This document shows, one piece after another, positions 26,200 through 35,097 of a stretch of 64,000 nt of DNA. Origin of the DNA: Bacteroidota bacterium (GTDB taxonomy: Bacteria; Bacteroidota; Ignavibacteria; Ignavibacteriales; Melioribacteraceae); the NCBI GenBank assembly GCA_018818165.1, contig JAHISP010000080.1, forward strand, positions 55,455 through 119,454. Reading direction: 5' to 3'. Both the position numbers and the translations under genes were made by a program. Below the pieces are notes generated by a model, which did no database searches, had not been told where the DNA came from, and saw nothing but the letters and a program-made list of their open reading frames with translations. Each line of letters begins with the position of its first letter. Positions within the stretch are counted from its first letter, which is position 1.

Positions 26200-28293
26200 T
26201 TAAATTTTAAACAAACTTGTAAATCTGTTTCTAACTTTGTTGTTATTTACTCCCATTGCAAGTGCGCGTTTTGTTCCAATTAAAATAAGCAATTTGGTTG
26301 CGCGGGTAATTGCGGTATATAAAAGATTTCGTTGAAGCATCATATAATGCGATGTTGTTAAAGGCAAAATAATACACGGAAATTCACTGCCTTGACTTTT
26401 GTGAACTGTAACGGCATATGCTAAAGTAATTTCATCAAGATCTTCAAATTTATACTCAACCATTTTTCCTTCAAAAGAAACAAAGAGAACTTTATCTTCA
26501 TTATTGGTTCCAACAACAAAACCAATATCACCATTAAAAACATTTTTATCATAATTGTTTCTTAACTGCATTACTTTATCGTTTGCTTTAAATATTTTTT
26601 CACCTTGAGCAAAAACTTTTGCTGATTTATTTAGTTCATTTTGGAATAATTTATTTAATGCAGTAACTCCAACTTCACCTTTATAAATTGGAGATAAAAT
26701 TTGTATATCTTCAACAGGATTAAAGTTATATTTTTGTGGAAGCTCATTCACACACAAATTAAGAATTTTCTTGGGAATATTTCCGTTTACGCTTTCATCA
26801 AGAAAAACAAAATCAGTGTCTTGTAAAAAATTAAGAGCAGGCATTTCTCCTTTATTTATTCTGTGAGCATTGGTAATTATGTCGCTATCCTTTGCTTGTC
26901 TAAAAATTGTATTTAACTCTGCTAGAGGAATTTTTTCGCTAGCTATTAAATCCTTTAGAACATTTCCTGCACCAACGGAAGGAAGCTGATCAACATCACC
27001 AACAAAAATAATAGTGGTATTTGAACTTATTGCAACAATTAAGCTATACATCAGCAAAGTATCAATCATTGAAACTTCATCAATAATTAGCAAATCAGTT
27101 TCAAGAGGATTATCTTCGTTGTAATTAAAAGAACCATCTTGTGGATTAAACTCAAGCAATCTGTGAATTGTTTTTGCTTCAATTCCAATTACCTCTGCCA
27201 TTCTTTTTGCAGCACGCCCAGTTGGAGCTGCAAGCATAATTTTTTTATCAAAGGTTTGGAAAAGTTGAATAATTCCTTTTAGAGTTGTAGTTTTCCCTGT
27301 ACCAGGTCCACCAGTAATTATCATCATTTTTTCAGAAAACGAACTTCTAATTGCATTAATCTGTTCGCTCGAATATTTTTCTTTGAATGACGAAATAACT
27401 TTATCAAGTTTTGGCGATTTTTCTGCTTTTGTTTGCAGCAAGCGATTTATTGAATTTTCAATTTCACGTTCAGCTTGATAATACTCACTAATGTAAACAT
27501 TGCCGTTGTGAATATATATTTCTCCATTTTCCTCTAGTTCCTCGAAGACAATATCAGAATATCCCACATCAGTTTGCAACATGTATGACGCTTCTTTAAT
27601 TAATTCTTCTTTTGGAAGAAACACATGTCCATCTCTATTTGCTTGTTGAAGCATATGAATAATACCAGCTTTAATTCGGAATGGATCATCTCCGGTAAAA
27701 CCAAAATTTTTGCCAATTTCATCCGCAGTTTTGAACCCAATTCCCCAAATATCAGAAATTAAACGGTAAGGGTTTTTTTCAATCAAGTCTGGTGCCGCAT
27801 CTCCATATGTTTTGTATATTTTCATTGAGTAAGTTGATGATATTCCATGTGATTGTAAGAATAACATCACATTTTTCACGCCTTTTTGTGTTTCCCAACC
27901 TTCTTTAATTACTTCTAACTTTTTTGCGCCAATTCCTTCAACTTCCAACAGACGGGAAATGTTGTTGTCAAAAACATCCATTGTTGATTCACCAAAGTGA
28001 TTTACAATCCGTTTAGCAGTAACTGGACCTATTCCATGAATCATTCCCGAACCAAGGTATTTAATTATTCCACTCTCAGTAGTTGGGTGAGCAATATTAG
28101 CAGTTTCAATTTTAAACTGTTTTCCATAACGAGGATGTTTCACCCACTCTCCAGTAAGTTCAACTCTATCACCTTCATTCAACTTTGGAAGATTTCCAAC
28201 TACACTTGTTCCATCTTCTAATTTAAAAACAGAATATCCATTATTTTCACTGTAGAAAAGATAAATATCAATTACGCCTGTTATACTTTCCAT
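26200..28293 (-). CDS. recD2: RecD-like ATP-dependent DNA helicase RecD2
   Basis: A 697-residue superfamily 1 helicase of the RecD2 type that works without RecBC. The N-terminus has an OB-like part and helix-hairpin-helix repeats (IKYLGSGMIHGIGPVTAKRIV, LLEVEGIGAKKLEVIKEG). Helicase motifs follow: Walker A GGPGTGKTTT, motif II IIDEVSM, motif III GDVDQLPSVGAG, and motif VI in AVTVHKSQGSEFP ... LLYTAITRA. The enzyme unwinds DNA 5' to 3' and functions in repair and replication-fork maintenance. It is monocistronic, divergent from rpsT. Confidence 0.93.
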   Translation of the reverse strand: MESITGVIDIYLFYSENNGYSVFKLEDGTSVVGNLPKLNEGDRVELTGEWVKHPRYGKQFKIETANIAHPTTESGIIKYLGSGMIHGIGPVTAKRIVNHFGESTMDVFDNNISRLLEVEGIGAKKLEVIKEGWETQKGVKNVMLFLQSHGISSTYSMKIYKTYGDAAPDLIEKNPYRLISDIWGIGFKTADEIGKNFGFTGDDPFRIKAGIIHMLQQANRDGHVFLPKEELIKEASYMLQTDVGYSDIVFEELEENGEIYIHNGNVYISEYYQAEREIENSINRLLQTKAEKSPKLDKVISSFKEKYSSEQINAIRSSFSEKMMIITGGPGTGKTTTLKGIIQLFQTFDKKIMLAAPTGRAAKRMAEVIGIEAKTIHRLLEFNPQDGSFNYNEDNPLETDLLIIDEVSMIDTLLMYSLIVAISSNTTIIFVGDVDQLPSVGAGNVLKDLIASEKIPLAELNTIFRQAKDSDIITNAHRINKGEMPALNFLQDTDFVFLDESVNGNIPKKILNLCVNELPQKYNFNPVEDIQILSPIYKGEVGVTALNKLFQNELNKSAKVFAQGEKIFKANDKVMQLRNNYDKNVFNGDIGFVVGTNNEDKVLFVSFEGKMVEYKFEDLDEITLAYAVTVHKSQGSEFPCIILPLTTSHYMMLQRNLLYTAITRATKLLILIGTKRALAMGVNNNKVRNRFTSLFKI

Positions 28294-28427
28294 AAATGGA
28301 AAAATCCTTTTTTTTGATTAGAATTGTAAATCTAAGATATATGTAAACTAAAGACAAAATGATTATAATATGTTAGTAAAATATTTTTGTCCACCACAAA
28401 AGGATATTATTCACTTTTTCTATTTGT

Positions 28428-28456
28428 TTGACATACAGAATTGATAATTGTATATT
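28428..28456 (+). promoter_or_regulatory. sigma-70 promoter of rpsT
   Basis: TTGACA (28428-28433), a spacer of exactly 17 bases and TATATT (28451-28456) form a near-perfect housekeeping promoter 37 bp before the rpsT ATG. It shows that this genome uses canonical -35/-10 signals. Confidence 0.8.
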
Positions 28457-28492
28457 TGTAAACTGTAAAAATAATTATTTAGGATATGTGGT

Positions 28493-28750
28493 ATGGCTCA
28501 TCATAAATCAGCAAAGAAAAGAATACGACAAAGCGAAACTAAACGTGTAAGAAACCAAGCAGCACTTTCAAAAATGAAAACTTTAATTAAGAAAGTTAAT
28601 GCTACAAAAGAAAAAGCAACTGCAGAAATAGTTCTAAAAGAAGCAATTTCTTATATTGACAAATCAGTTAGCAAGGGTAGATTACATAAAAATACTGCTG
28701 CTAGAAGAAAATCTTCACTTACAAGACATTATAATAGCTTAACAGCATAA
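28493..28750 (+). CDS. rpsT: 30S ribosomal protein S20
   Basis: An 85-residue, lysine/arginine-rich protein beginning MAHHKSAKKRIRQSETKR, with the GRLHKNTAARRKS block, diagnostic for S20. It binds 16S rRNA early in 30S assembly. AGGA lies 8 nt before the ATG, with a consensus promoter upstream and a terminator after it, so it is monocistronic. Confidence 0.97.
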   Translation: MAHHKSAKKRIRQSETKRVRNQAALSKMKTLIKKVNATKEKATAEIVLKEAISYIDKSVSKGRLHKNTAARRKSSLTRHYNSLTA

Positions 28751-28770
28751 GTTTAGAACGCAAAAATTTT

Positions 28771-28801
28771 AAGGCAATTACAATTATTTTGTGATTGTCT
28801 T
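28771..28801 (+). terminator. terminator of rpsT
   Basis: AAGGCAATTAC and GTGATTGTCTT pair (11 bp with two G-U pairs) around a 9-nt loop, followed by TTTGTTTT. Confidence 0.75.
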
Positions 28802-28997
28802 TTGTTTTATTTACCATTCCCTCAAACATATATTTTTAAACCTAATATTAATAATACAACCAAACCTTCAACAACAGTAAGTTATTACTCTTAATTCTTA
28901 ATCTTTTTTGCTAATTTCAAAAGAGCTTGATTAAGGTATCGTTTTGAGAACTAGTAAAATCATAAATATAATATTAAGTTTTGGGAATCGCCCTTAT

Positions 28998-29026
28998 GTG
29001 TCACCCAGCATTATACTGGGCAACAC
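28998..29026 (-). terminator. terminator-like hairpin after VIT/VWA gene
   Basis: GTGT-CA-CCCAG and CTGGG-CA-ACAC form an interrupted stem with a 7-nt loop, 12 bp beyond the stop of the gene at 29039-31114. It may also be a small dispersed palindrome. Confidence 0.5.
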
Positions 29027-29038
29027 AAATTTATATGT

Positions 29039-31114
29039 TTATCTCATTAAAATCATTTTTTTAGTAGCACTAAATTGTCCAGCATTAACCGTATAGAAAT
29101 AGATTCCACTTCCTAAACCGCTAGCATCAAACTGAACTTTGTAACTGCCAGGCTGCTGATTTGCATCCACAAGAACTTTTACTAATCTTCCAAGTATGTC
29201 ATAAATTTTTATCACAACATGATAATTATCTACTCCTTTTGGCAAAGCATAGTTTATATATGTTGTTGGATTAAATGGATTTGGATAATTCTGCTCAACT
29301 GTAAATTCTGTTGGAAATAAATCGTTAGACTCTATGTCTGTAAAATCATCCTCGGGATCAACATAGAACGCAGTATATTTAGTTAAGATTTGAAAACGCA
29401 AACTCAATTCAATTATTTGATCAATTAGTTCATCCGATTCGCCATTAATATCTATTAAATCTAATAAATGGTTTATTTTCGATTTAGCCCAAAGTCGTGG
29501 AACAAAGCGGTATCCGCTGCTATCGGAAAAGTTTAGCGTTTTAGTAAATTCAATTGATTCAGAGCCAATTTTTCCCGTAAGAGTAATTGGAAAACTTCCA
29601 CTATTTGTATAAAGTCCCATCTCAACGGATTGACTTCCCCAGTACAAATCAGAAAACACTTTCGGATATCTATCCCAACTTTGCAGACCACCAAAGTCTA
29701 TTTGCAAATCCGTAATTAATGGTTTTGAAATTTTTGTAAAATGATTATTAACCAAAATAGCTATGCTATCATCAGAAGTTATATAAGTTGCATAACCGTG
29801 ATTTTCATTCGCCAATTTTGTAATTAAATTGCGGTTTAAGTTGTCGCCAACACCAAATGAAAATATTTTAACATTTTTAGTATTAGTTTCGGCAGCATTA
29901 TTTATAATTATCTCAGCATCTGTAATTCCAACAGTTGGTTTTCCATCGGTAAGAAAAATTAGATTATTAGAGGTCGTATCACCAAATGATTGTGTAAGTG
30001 AACTATCGAGAGCTGCGGATATGTTCGTCATTCCTAGTGCATACATTTGAAACACATAATTATGCGCAGCCTCAATGTTTTCGGCTGTTGCTGGAATTAA
30101 GTCTGGCTTAAATTGCGCAACATAAGTTCCAAATGTAACAATGTTAAATTGATCTGCAGGGTTCAATAAATTTAAATAATAATCCAACGATTGCTTTACT
30201 TGAGCTATTCTCATTCCACCCATGCTGGATGAAACATCGGCAGTAAAAACAATATCTTTTGGAATTGTTTCATCATCAGTAATACTATCTGGAGGAGTAA
30301 TCCAAAGTGAATAGAAACTATCCGTACCCATTGAGTCTTCTTCGGTCGGCGAATATGTAAGCACGCTAAATTGTACTTCATCTCGTACGGTTTCAAACTT
30401 TACAATTAAATCTTTGTCTGGATAAAAATTTTCATCACCAAATTCCAATGTGTAATTGTAATCGGATAATTTAATTAATTGGGTGCTTGAAGGATTGTTA
30501 TGGCTTGGTGAGTTGAAATATTTAAAAGGATTTTGCGATTGCGCATTCATAAAAAAATGAACAGTCTCCAACGGCTGACTGGATAAGTCCAAAGTATTGA
30601 GCAAATATTTATAATTGTTTATTCCAAAATCATAATTGAGCATTTCCACGTATGTCATTTCTGTTCTAACTTCTGTGTTTGCATTAACTGGAACAATGCT
30701 TAATCGGAAAAGGTTATCACCCATATACTCCAACAATGCTGGGTCAAGCCATTGATTAAGTTTTTGATTATAAGCATTTATTGCATCCTGTCGTTCTCGT
30801 ATTTCTGCTTCATATCTTTCGCCATTAAACCAATAGACTAACTTGGTCATCATTGCGTTTTCTGGTAATGGAAAAAGATAAATAGCTTCAACGGATTGAT
30901 CCATTTCATTATAAAATATTTGGTCAACTTTTGTAACAGCAATTTGATCTTGAATATTCACGTCAACATCAATCGATTTAATCCACATCTTTTCATATTG
31001 TTGTGTGGAAAATCGTGGTCTTACGTAAAGAACACCAGTTGCAAAAATATTTTGAAATGATAGAATTATAAGCATCAATAATGTAAAATAGCCTATGTAA
31101 TTTTTTGTTTTCAT
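29039..31114 (-). CDS. T9SS-exported VIT and von Willebrand factor A domain protein
   Basis: A 691-residue secreted protein: signal peptide (about 1-25), VIT-like domain (about 30-160, YNEMDQSVEAIYLFPLPENA), and a VWA domain (about 250-430) with an intact MIDAS metal site (DVSSS, GMTNIS, LTDGKPT). A T9SS type A sorting domain at the C-terminus (NYPNPFNPTTYINY to KKMILMR) sends it through the type IX system to the cell surface. Domains of this kind mediate adhesion or protein contacts. The start is the ATG at 31114, with GGGAGAG upstream, rather than the longer frame from 31168. It is paralogous to the gene at 36796-38889. Confidence 0.87.
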   Translation of the reverse strand: MKTKNYIGYFTLLMLIILSFQNIFATGVLYVRPRFSTQQYEKMWIKSIDVDVNIQDQIAVTKVDQIFYNEMDQSVEAIYLFPLPENAMMTKLVYWFNGERYEAEIRERQDAINAYNQKLNQWLDPALLEYMGDNLFRLSIVPVNANTEVRTEMTYVEMLNYDFGINNYKYLLNTLDLSSQPLETVHFFMNAQSQNPFKYFNSPSHNNPSSTQLIKLSDYNYTLEFGDENFYPDKDLIVKFETVRDEVQFSVLTYSPTEEDSMGTDSFYSLWITPPDSITDDETIPKDIVFTADVSSSMGGMRIAQVKQSLDYYLNLLNPADQFNIVTFGTYVAQFKPDLIPATAENIEAAHNYVFQMYALGMTNISAALDSSLTQSFGDTTSNNLIFLTDGKPTVGITDAEIIINNAAETNTKNVKIFSFGVGDNLNRNLITKLANENHGYATYITSDDSIAILVNNHFTKISKPLITDLQIDFGGLQSWDRYPKVFSDLYWGSQSVEMGLYTNSGSFPITLTGKIGSESIEFTKTLNFSDSSGYRFVPRLWAKSKINHLLDLIDINGESDELIDQIIELSLRFQILTKYTAFYVDPEDDFTDIESNDLFPTEFTVEQNYPNPFNPTTYINYALPKGVDNYHVVIKIYDILGRLVKVLVDANQQPGSYKVQFDASGLGSGIYFYTVNAGQFSATKKMILMR

Positions 31115-31168
31115 TTTAATCTCTCCCTGCTTTAATTTATAATATATTTTGCTGTTTTCATTGAACAA

Positions 31169-32488
31169 CTATTTTATCAAAATCATTTTTCTACTTTCAA
31201 CAAAACTTCCACTTTGTAACTTATAAAAGTAAATTCCTGACGTTAATCCTTTACCATCAAATTGAACTTCGTAATTGCCGGGTTTCTGTTCATTGCTTAC
31301 GAGTGTTGCTACTTCGCGTCCGAGAATGTCGTAGATTTTTAGTGTTGTTAACACACCCCCAACCCCTCTCAAGAGGGGAGTTTGCGTGGAGGGAATAGAA
31401 TATTTTATTGTTGTTGTTGGGTTAAACGGATTTGGGTAGTTTTGAGATAGTGAAAATTTTGTTGGCTTATTGTAATTAGTTTCCTTCAAAACATCCACAA
31501 TTGAATTCTCATTATAAATAAAACATCCTTTATAAGTGATAAACCATTTGTTAAAACCTTTATCAATTATTAAATCATTTATTTTTTCTTCAACTAATTT
31601 ATATGTTTCAGCTTTTCCATTTTTATATTGTATCAGGCTTCCTTTGTTTGTCCCTATCCATAATGTGTTTTTATTTTCGATATTCATGCAGGTGATGAAT
31701 GATGAATCAATTTGTATAATTGAATCAATCTGAAGGAATGAAATATATGCTCCGTTATAATATTCATATAAGCAACTATCAAACACAAAAACTCTATTAT
31801 CAAACTTTGCAACATTCCACATATTTTGTTGTGGTACTATTCCGTTTGGATTTTTTATAATATTAGTGTCACCACTATAAAATCCTACTCCTAACCAACC
31901 ACTAGTTATTAGTGTGTCTTTTTCTATTGGAAATATTTGTTTAGTTCCTATTCCCCACAGATTTTGCTCATGTAATACAAATTCTTCTTTCTGCAATATT
32001 CCAATTGCATCTTCTCCGAGTTGGTGTGGCCACCAATTGTGCAATGAAAAATATATTGTTGAATCATTCTCAATAAACATTGATGTTGGAAATCTTAGTC
32101 CACAATCAAAATTATATTTGCTCCAGACATTATTTCTTTTTCTATAAAAATTCTTGTTTGTGGAATCTGCCCTTTCTCTAGACATACAAAACCAAACATC
32201 ATTGTTGGGCGAAACTTCGATATCTATTGGATATTCATCGCTGCTTATATCAAGTACTTCATCTTCTTTTTGCCAAGTATTATTAGCAAAAGTATAGGCT
32301 CCACCCGTTGCGCTAATCCAAATTGTGTTTGATGAATCAACAGCAATGCATCCATACCCCATTTCTGGAAGAATTGAATTACTTGAATTGTATTGCAATA
32401 TTTCTTGTCCTAACGAAAAAATAGGAAAAATCAGAAACAAAACAATTCCAACTTTAATGACAATTTTAGAATAGGTATTCTTTTCCAC
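31169..32488 (-). CDS. T9SS-exported beta-propeller-like protein with in-frame palindrome
   Basis: A 439-residue secreted protein with a signal peptide, and repeats of the two-component-regulator propeller type (NTIWISATGGAYTF, NDVWFCMS, NTLWIGTNKGSLIQY). A T9SS sorting domain is interrupted between YSIP and TLKIYDILG by about 15 residues (TQTPLLRGVGGVL) encoded by a CCCCTCT/AGAGGGG palindrome. The start is GTG at 32488, with AAGGGA upstream. It lacks any kinase part, so it is a stand-alone surface propeller of unknown ligand. It is followed closely by the VIT/VWA gene. Confidence 0.8.
   Translation of the reverse strand: MEKNTYSKIVIKVGIVLFLIFPIFSLGQEILQYNSSNSILPEMGYGCIAVDSSNTIWISATGGAYTFANNTWQKEDEVLDISSDEYPIDIEVSPNNDVWFCMSRERADSTNKNFYRKRNNVWSKYNFDCGLRFPTSMFIENDSTIYFSLHNWWPHQLGEDAIGILQKEEFVLHEQNLWGIGTKQIFPIEKDTLITSGWLGVGFYSGDTNIIKNPNGIVPQQNMWNVAKFDNRVFVFDSCLYEYYNGAYISFLQIDSIIQIDSSFITCMNIENKNTLWIGTNKGSLIQYKNGKAETYKLVEEKINDLIIDKGFNKWFITYKGCFIYNENSIVDVLKETNYNKPTKFSLSQNYPNPFNPTTTIKYSIPSTQTPLLRGVGGVLTTLKIYDILGREVATLVSNEQKPGNYEVQFDGKGLTSGIYFYKLQSGSFVESRKMILIK
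31350..31390. repeat. in-frame palindromic insertion (CCCCTCT-CA-AGAGGGG type) in a T9SS sorting domain
   Basis: The core hairpin is at 31362-31377 (7-bp stem, 2-nt loop) flanked by C-rich/G-rich arms. It is translated in the host gene as PLLRGVGGV without breaking the frame. The boundaries are inferred from alignment with uninterrupted sorting domains and are approximate. Confidence 0.65.
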
Positions 32489-32500
32489 TGCATCCCTTAA

Positions 32501-35059
32501 TTATTTTAGTAAAATCATTTTTCTACTTTCCAAAAAACCTCCACTTTGTAACCGGTAAAAATAAATTCCTGACGTTAAATTGCTTGCATCAAATTGAACT
32601 TCATAGTTTCCATGTTTCTGTTCTTTGTTTACTAGTGTTGCTACTTCACGTCCGAGAATGTCGTAAATTTTTAATGTTATATTCAAATTGTCATTGCGAG
32701 GAGTCCATGTTTCATCGGACGACGTGGCAATCTTTGAAGATTGCTTCGCTCCGCTCGCAATGACTGCAATACTTGGTATTGAATATTTTATTGTTGTGCT
32801 TGGGTTAAATGGATTTGGGTAGTTTTGTTCCAACTTAAAGCTGTATTCTGCTGGTGAAATACTCTCTTTAATTCCAGTAACTAAATCTAAATTATAAGTA
32901 ATGGCATAAATATCATAATTACCTTCGTCAAGTTTTCTTCCTGACCATGCAAAAAGAATTTTATCCTTATTTACATAAAAATTTAAATCCCTCACTTTTT
33001 CATTATTTAACTCATGAACTACAAAATCAGAAATTAGTTTTTGACCATCTCTATTGTAGGTGTTTGCAACTAATTTATTACCAACTTCAGCAAATACGAT
33101 AAACTGACCACTTTTTGCAAATCCAATTTTAAATTTACTTTCTACGCCCAATTCAAATTTTTCATTTATTATTTCTCCATTCTCATCATAGATTGTGCCC
33201 AAGTATTTGTTGTAATTATCAGGATAATATCCGTACCACAAAAATCTCGATTTCCCAATATAATTTGCGAAATAAGGAAATTCTTTCATTTCTTTGAGCA
33301 AGTTTAAATAATAATCATACTTATAAAGATTTGTCCCAATATTGAAATAGAAATAATCATCGTCTAGTAAAATATTGGCAACAGAATAACTGCTATCACC
33401 ACTTATTTCAACGTATGCATTTCGAGTTCCACCTTTAGAGTATTTTGCCAAATAGTTTTTCCCATTTGAAAAATATCCCGCAATAAATTCTGAATCGTTT
33501 ATAATTTGTAAATTTAATCTAATTATCTGCGAACCACTTTCAACTGTAAGTGGAATAGATGCTACAATATTTGAATCTTTGTCAATTATTGTAAACCCCA
33601 TTTGCTTCATTCCAGAAGCCAGTGTTTTACTCCAAGGAACTAAGCTAGAACCATCATTAAAAAAGCTGAAAGATTCATTTTGCAGAATTTTATTTTCGCC
33701 CTCTAAATTTCCAGTGCTGTTAACTAATTGACCAACGCTACTTTCTTCGTTCACCCAATGAATATAGAATCCATTATTCTCCCCTTTTTTAACATAAGGT
33801 CTTGCTTCATTACTTCCGGAAATATCATCATTAATTTTTACGCTGTCAATAACATCAAAATTATTGCATTTATATAAATACACATCCTTGTCAACAGTTT
33901 TAGTGAAAATTAAATGCTCATTTTTATTCAAAAATATTTCACTGTTGTATTGAAATGACGAAGTAGTATCAATTATTGGTTCTCCAATAAATTCTCCGTC
34001 TTTATCAAGATAATAAAGATTTTTGTAAACCTTTCTTACATCAAAAGTTAGAATCAGAGCTCGTTTGTTTTCATTCAGGTTGGATAAAGTAAATGTTTGC
34101 CTTTCCCACCAATCACCATTATTATAAGTACCATTAATTACGGTAATTGATTTATATTCAAGAATATTTCCAAATTTATCAATTTTAATACTTGTCAACT
34201 TTGATGAATCACTAACAAATATTTGGAAAAGAGAATCACTAATTGAAGTTGCAAGAATTTTAGGAAAATGCTGATAATAATCGTAATCAATTATTGGTTT
34301 AATACATTTTTTAGAAATTAAAGTATCGTTATTAGAAAATAGTTGAACATAAATACCTGACATACTTGTGGTATCATAGTAATCTGCAATATTGAAAGAA
34401 GCAATTGCGTATTCTCCTTTATTATTAATTGCTATTGAAGTATTTGAAATATCATTAAAGTGATTTTCGCTGTTATTTTGAGCAATAAGTGAATCGGTTC
34501 CATCTTCAAATATTTTAGTAACTTGAAAACGTCCTCCAATATCGGAAACGGAAATGAAATAATTTTTAGATTTAGCAGCAGAATATCCCTCGCCGGACCA
34601 AAACTCAATCCAAGTGGGATATTCTCCGCCACCTAAATCTATTGGTTTAGATTTTGAATTTTCATCATAAACTACACCCATAAACCTTGTTCCTCCTCTT
34701 TGATCCCATGGAAAGTAATAATAAGAATAACTACTATCATAAATACCAAACGATTTTCCTGTTGATGAGTACGAAATCCATTTGTTTGTGTAAGTTTCAA
34801 AATTTGAACCAATTTTTGTTAAATCCGGATTATACTTTTGTGCAAAGTATTTTGAGTCACCATATCTAGAATCAATCCAAGAAACAATAAAACCTTTATT
34901 TGAATCTGGGAATATCCGAGCATCACTTTGTGAAAATAAAGCAGTTTTACTTTCCTCATTTACTATAATTGGCGCTGAATTGCTTTGTGCAAAATTAACA
35001 TTACACAAAAGAAACGCTAGAACGTTAATTAGTAATAATTGTTTAGTATTATTTTTCAT
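32501..35059 (-). CDS. large T9SS-exported protein of unknown function, with in-frame 75-bp repeat
   Basis: An 852-residue protein with a signal peptide (about 1-24, ending NVNFAQS). The long middle (about 30-740) is rich in beta-strand, Asp, Ser and Tyr, with recurring ...YNPDLTKIGSNF- and WIDSRYGDSKYFAQK-like motifs, suggesting a propeller, but I recognise no named domain. A T9SS sorting domain closes the protein. Between YSIP and TLKIYDILG it contains about 30 extra residues (VIASGAKQSS ... TWTPRNDN) encoded by the palindromic element at 32690-32764. It is in a run of same-strand surface-protein genes. Confidence 0.78.
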   Translation of the reverse strand: MKNNTKQLLLINVLAFLLCNVNFAQSNSAPIIVNEESKTALFSQSDARIFPDSNKGFIVSWIDSRYGDSKYFAQKYNPDLTKIGSNFETYTNKWISYSSTGKSFGIYDSSYSYYYFPWDQRGGTRFMGVVYDENSKSKPIDLGGGEYPTWIEFWSGEGYSAAKSKNYFISVSDIGGRFQVTKIFEDGTDSLIAQNNSENHFNDISNTSIAINNKGEYAIASFNIADYYDTTSMSGIYVQLFSNNDTLISKKCIKPIIDYDYYQHFPKILATSISDSLFQIFVSDSSKLTSIKIDKFGNILEYKSITVINGTYNNGDWWERQTFTLSNLNENKRALILTFDVRKVYKNLYYLDKDGEFIGEPIIDTTSSFQYNSEIFLNKNEHLIFTKTVDKDVYLYKCNNFDVIDSVKINDDISGSNEARPYVKKGENNGFYIHWVNEESSVGQLVNSTGNLEGENKILQNESFSFFNDGSSLVPWSKTLASGMKQMGFTIIDKDSNIVASIPLTVESGSQIIRLNLQIINDSEFIAGYFSNGKNYLAKYSKGGTRNAYVEISGDSSYSVANILLDDDYFYFNIGTNLYKYDYYLNLLKEMKEFPYFANYIGKSRFLWYGYYPDNYNKYLGTIYDENGEIINEKFELGVESKFKIGFAKSGQFIVFAEVGNKLVANTYNRDGQKLISDFVVHELNNEKVRDLNFYVNKDKILFAWSGRKLDEGNYDIYAITYNLDLVTGIKESISPAEYSFKLEQNYPNPFNPSTTIKYSIPSIAVIASGAKQSSKIATSSDETWTPRNDNLNITLKIYDILGREVATLVNKEQKHGNYEVQFDASNLTSGIYFYRLQSGGFLESRKMILLK
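32690..32764. repeat. 75-bp palindromic dispersed element inserted in frame in a sorting domain
   Basis: The ends are perfect 11-bp inverted repeats (GTCATTGCGAG / CTCGCAATGAC), and the centre has GCAATCTT-TG-AAGATTGC. It is 75 bp, a multiple of three, and has no stop in the host frame. It is identical to the copy at 35287-35361, and a partial copy lies at 5361-5382. The reading VIASGAKQS is familiar from translated intergenic repeats of many bacteria (known from general experience; not searched here). Confidence 0.85.
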
Positions 35060-35097
35060 ATATAGCTCATTTACTGTTTATTGAACATATCTAAAAA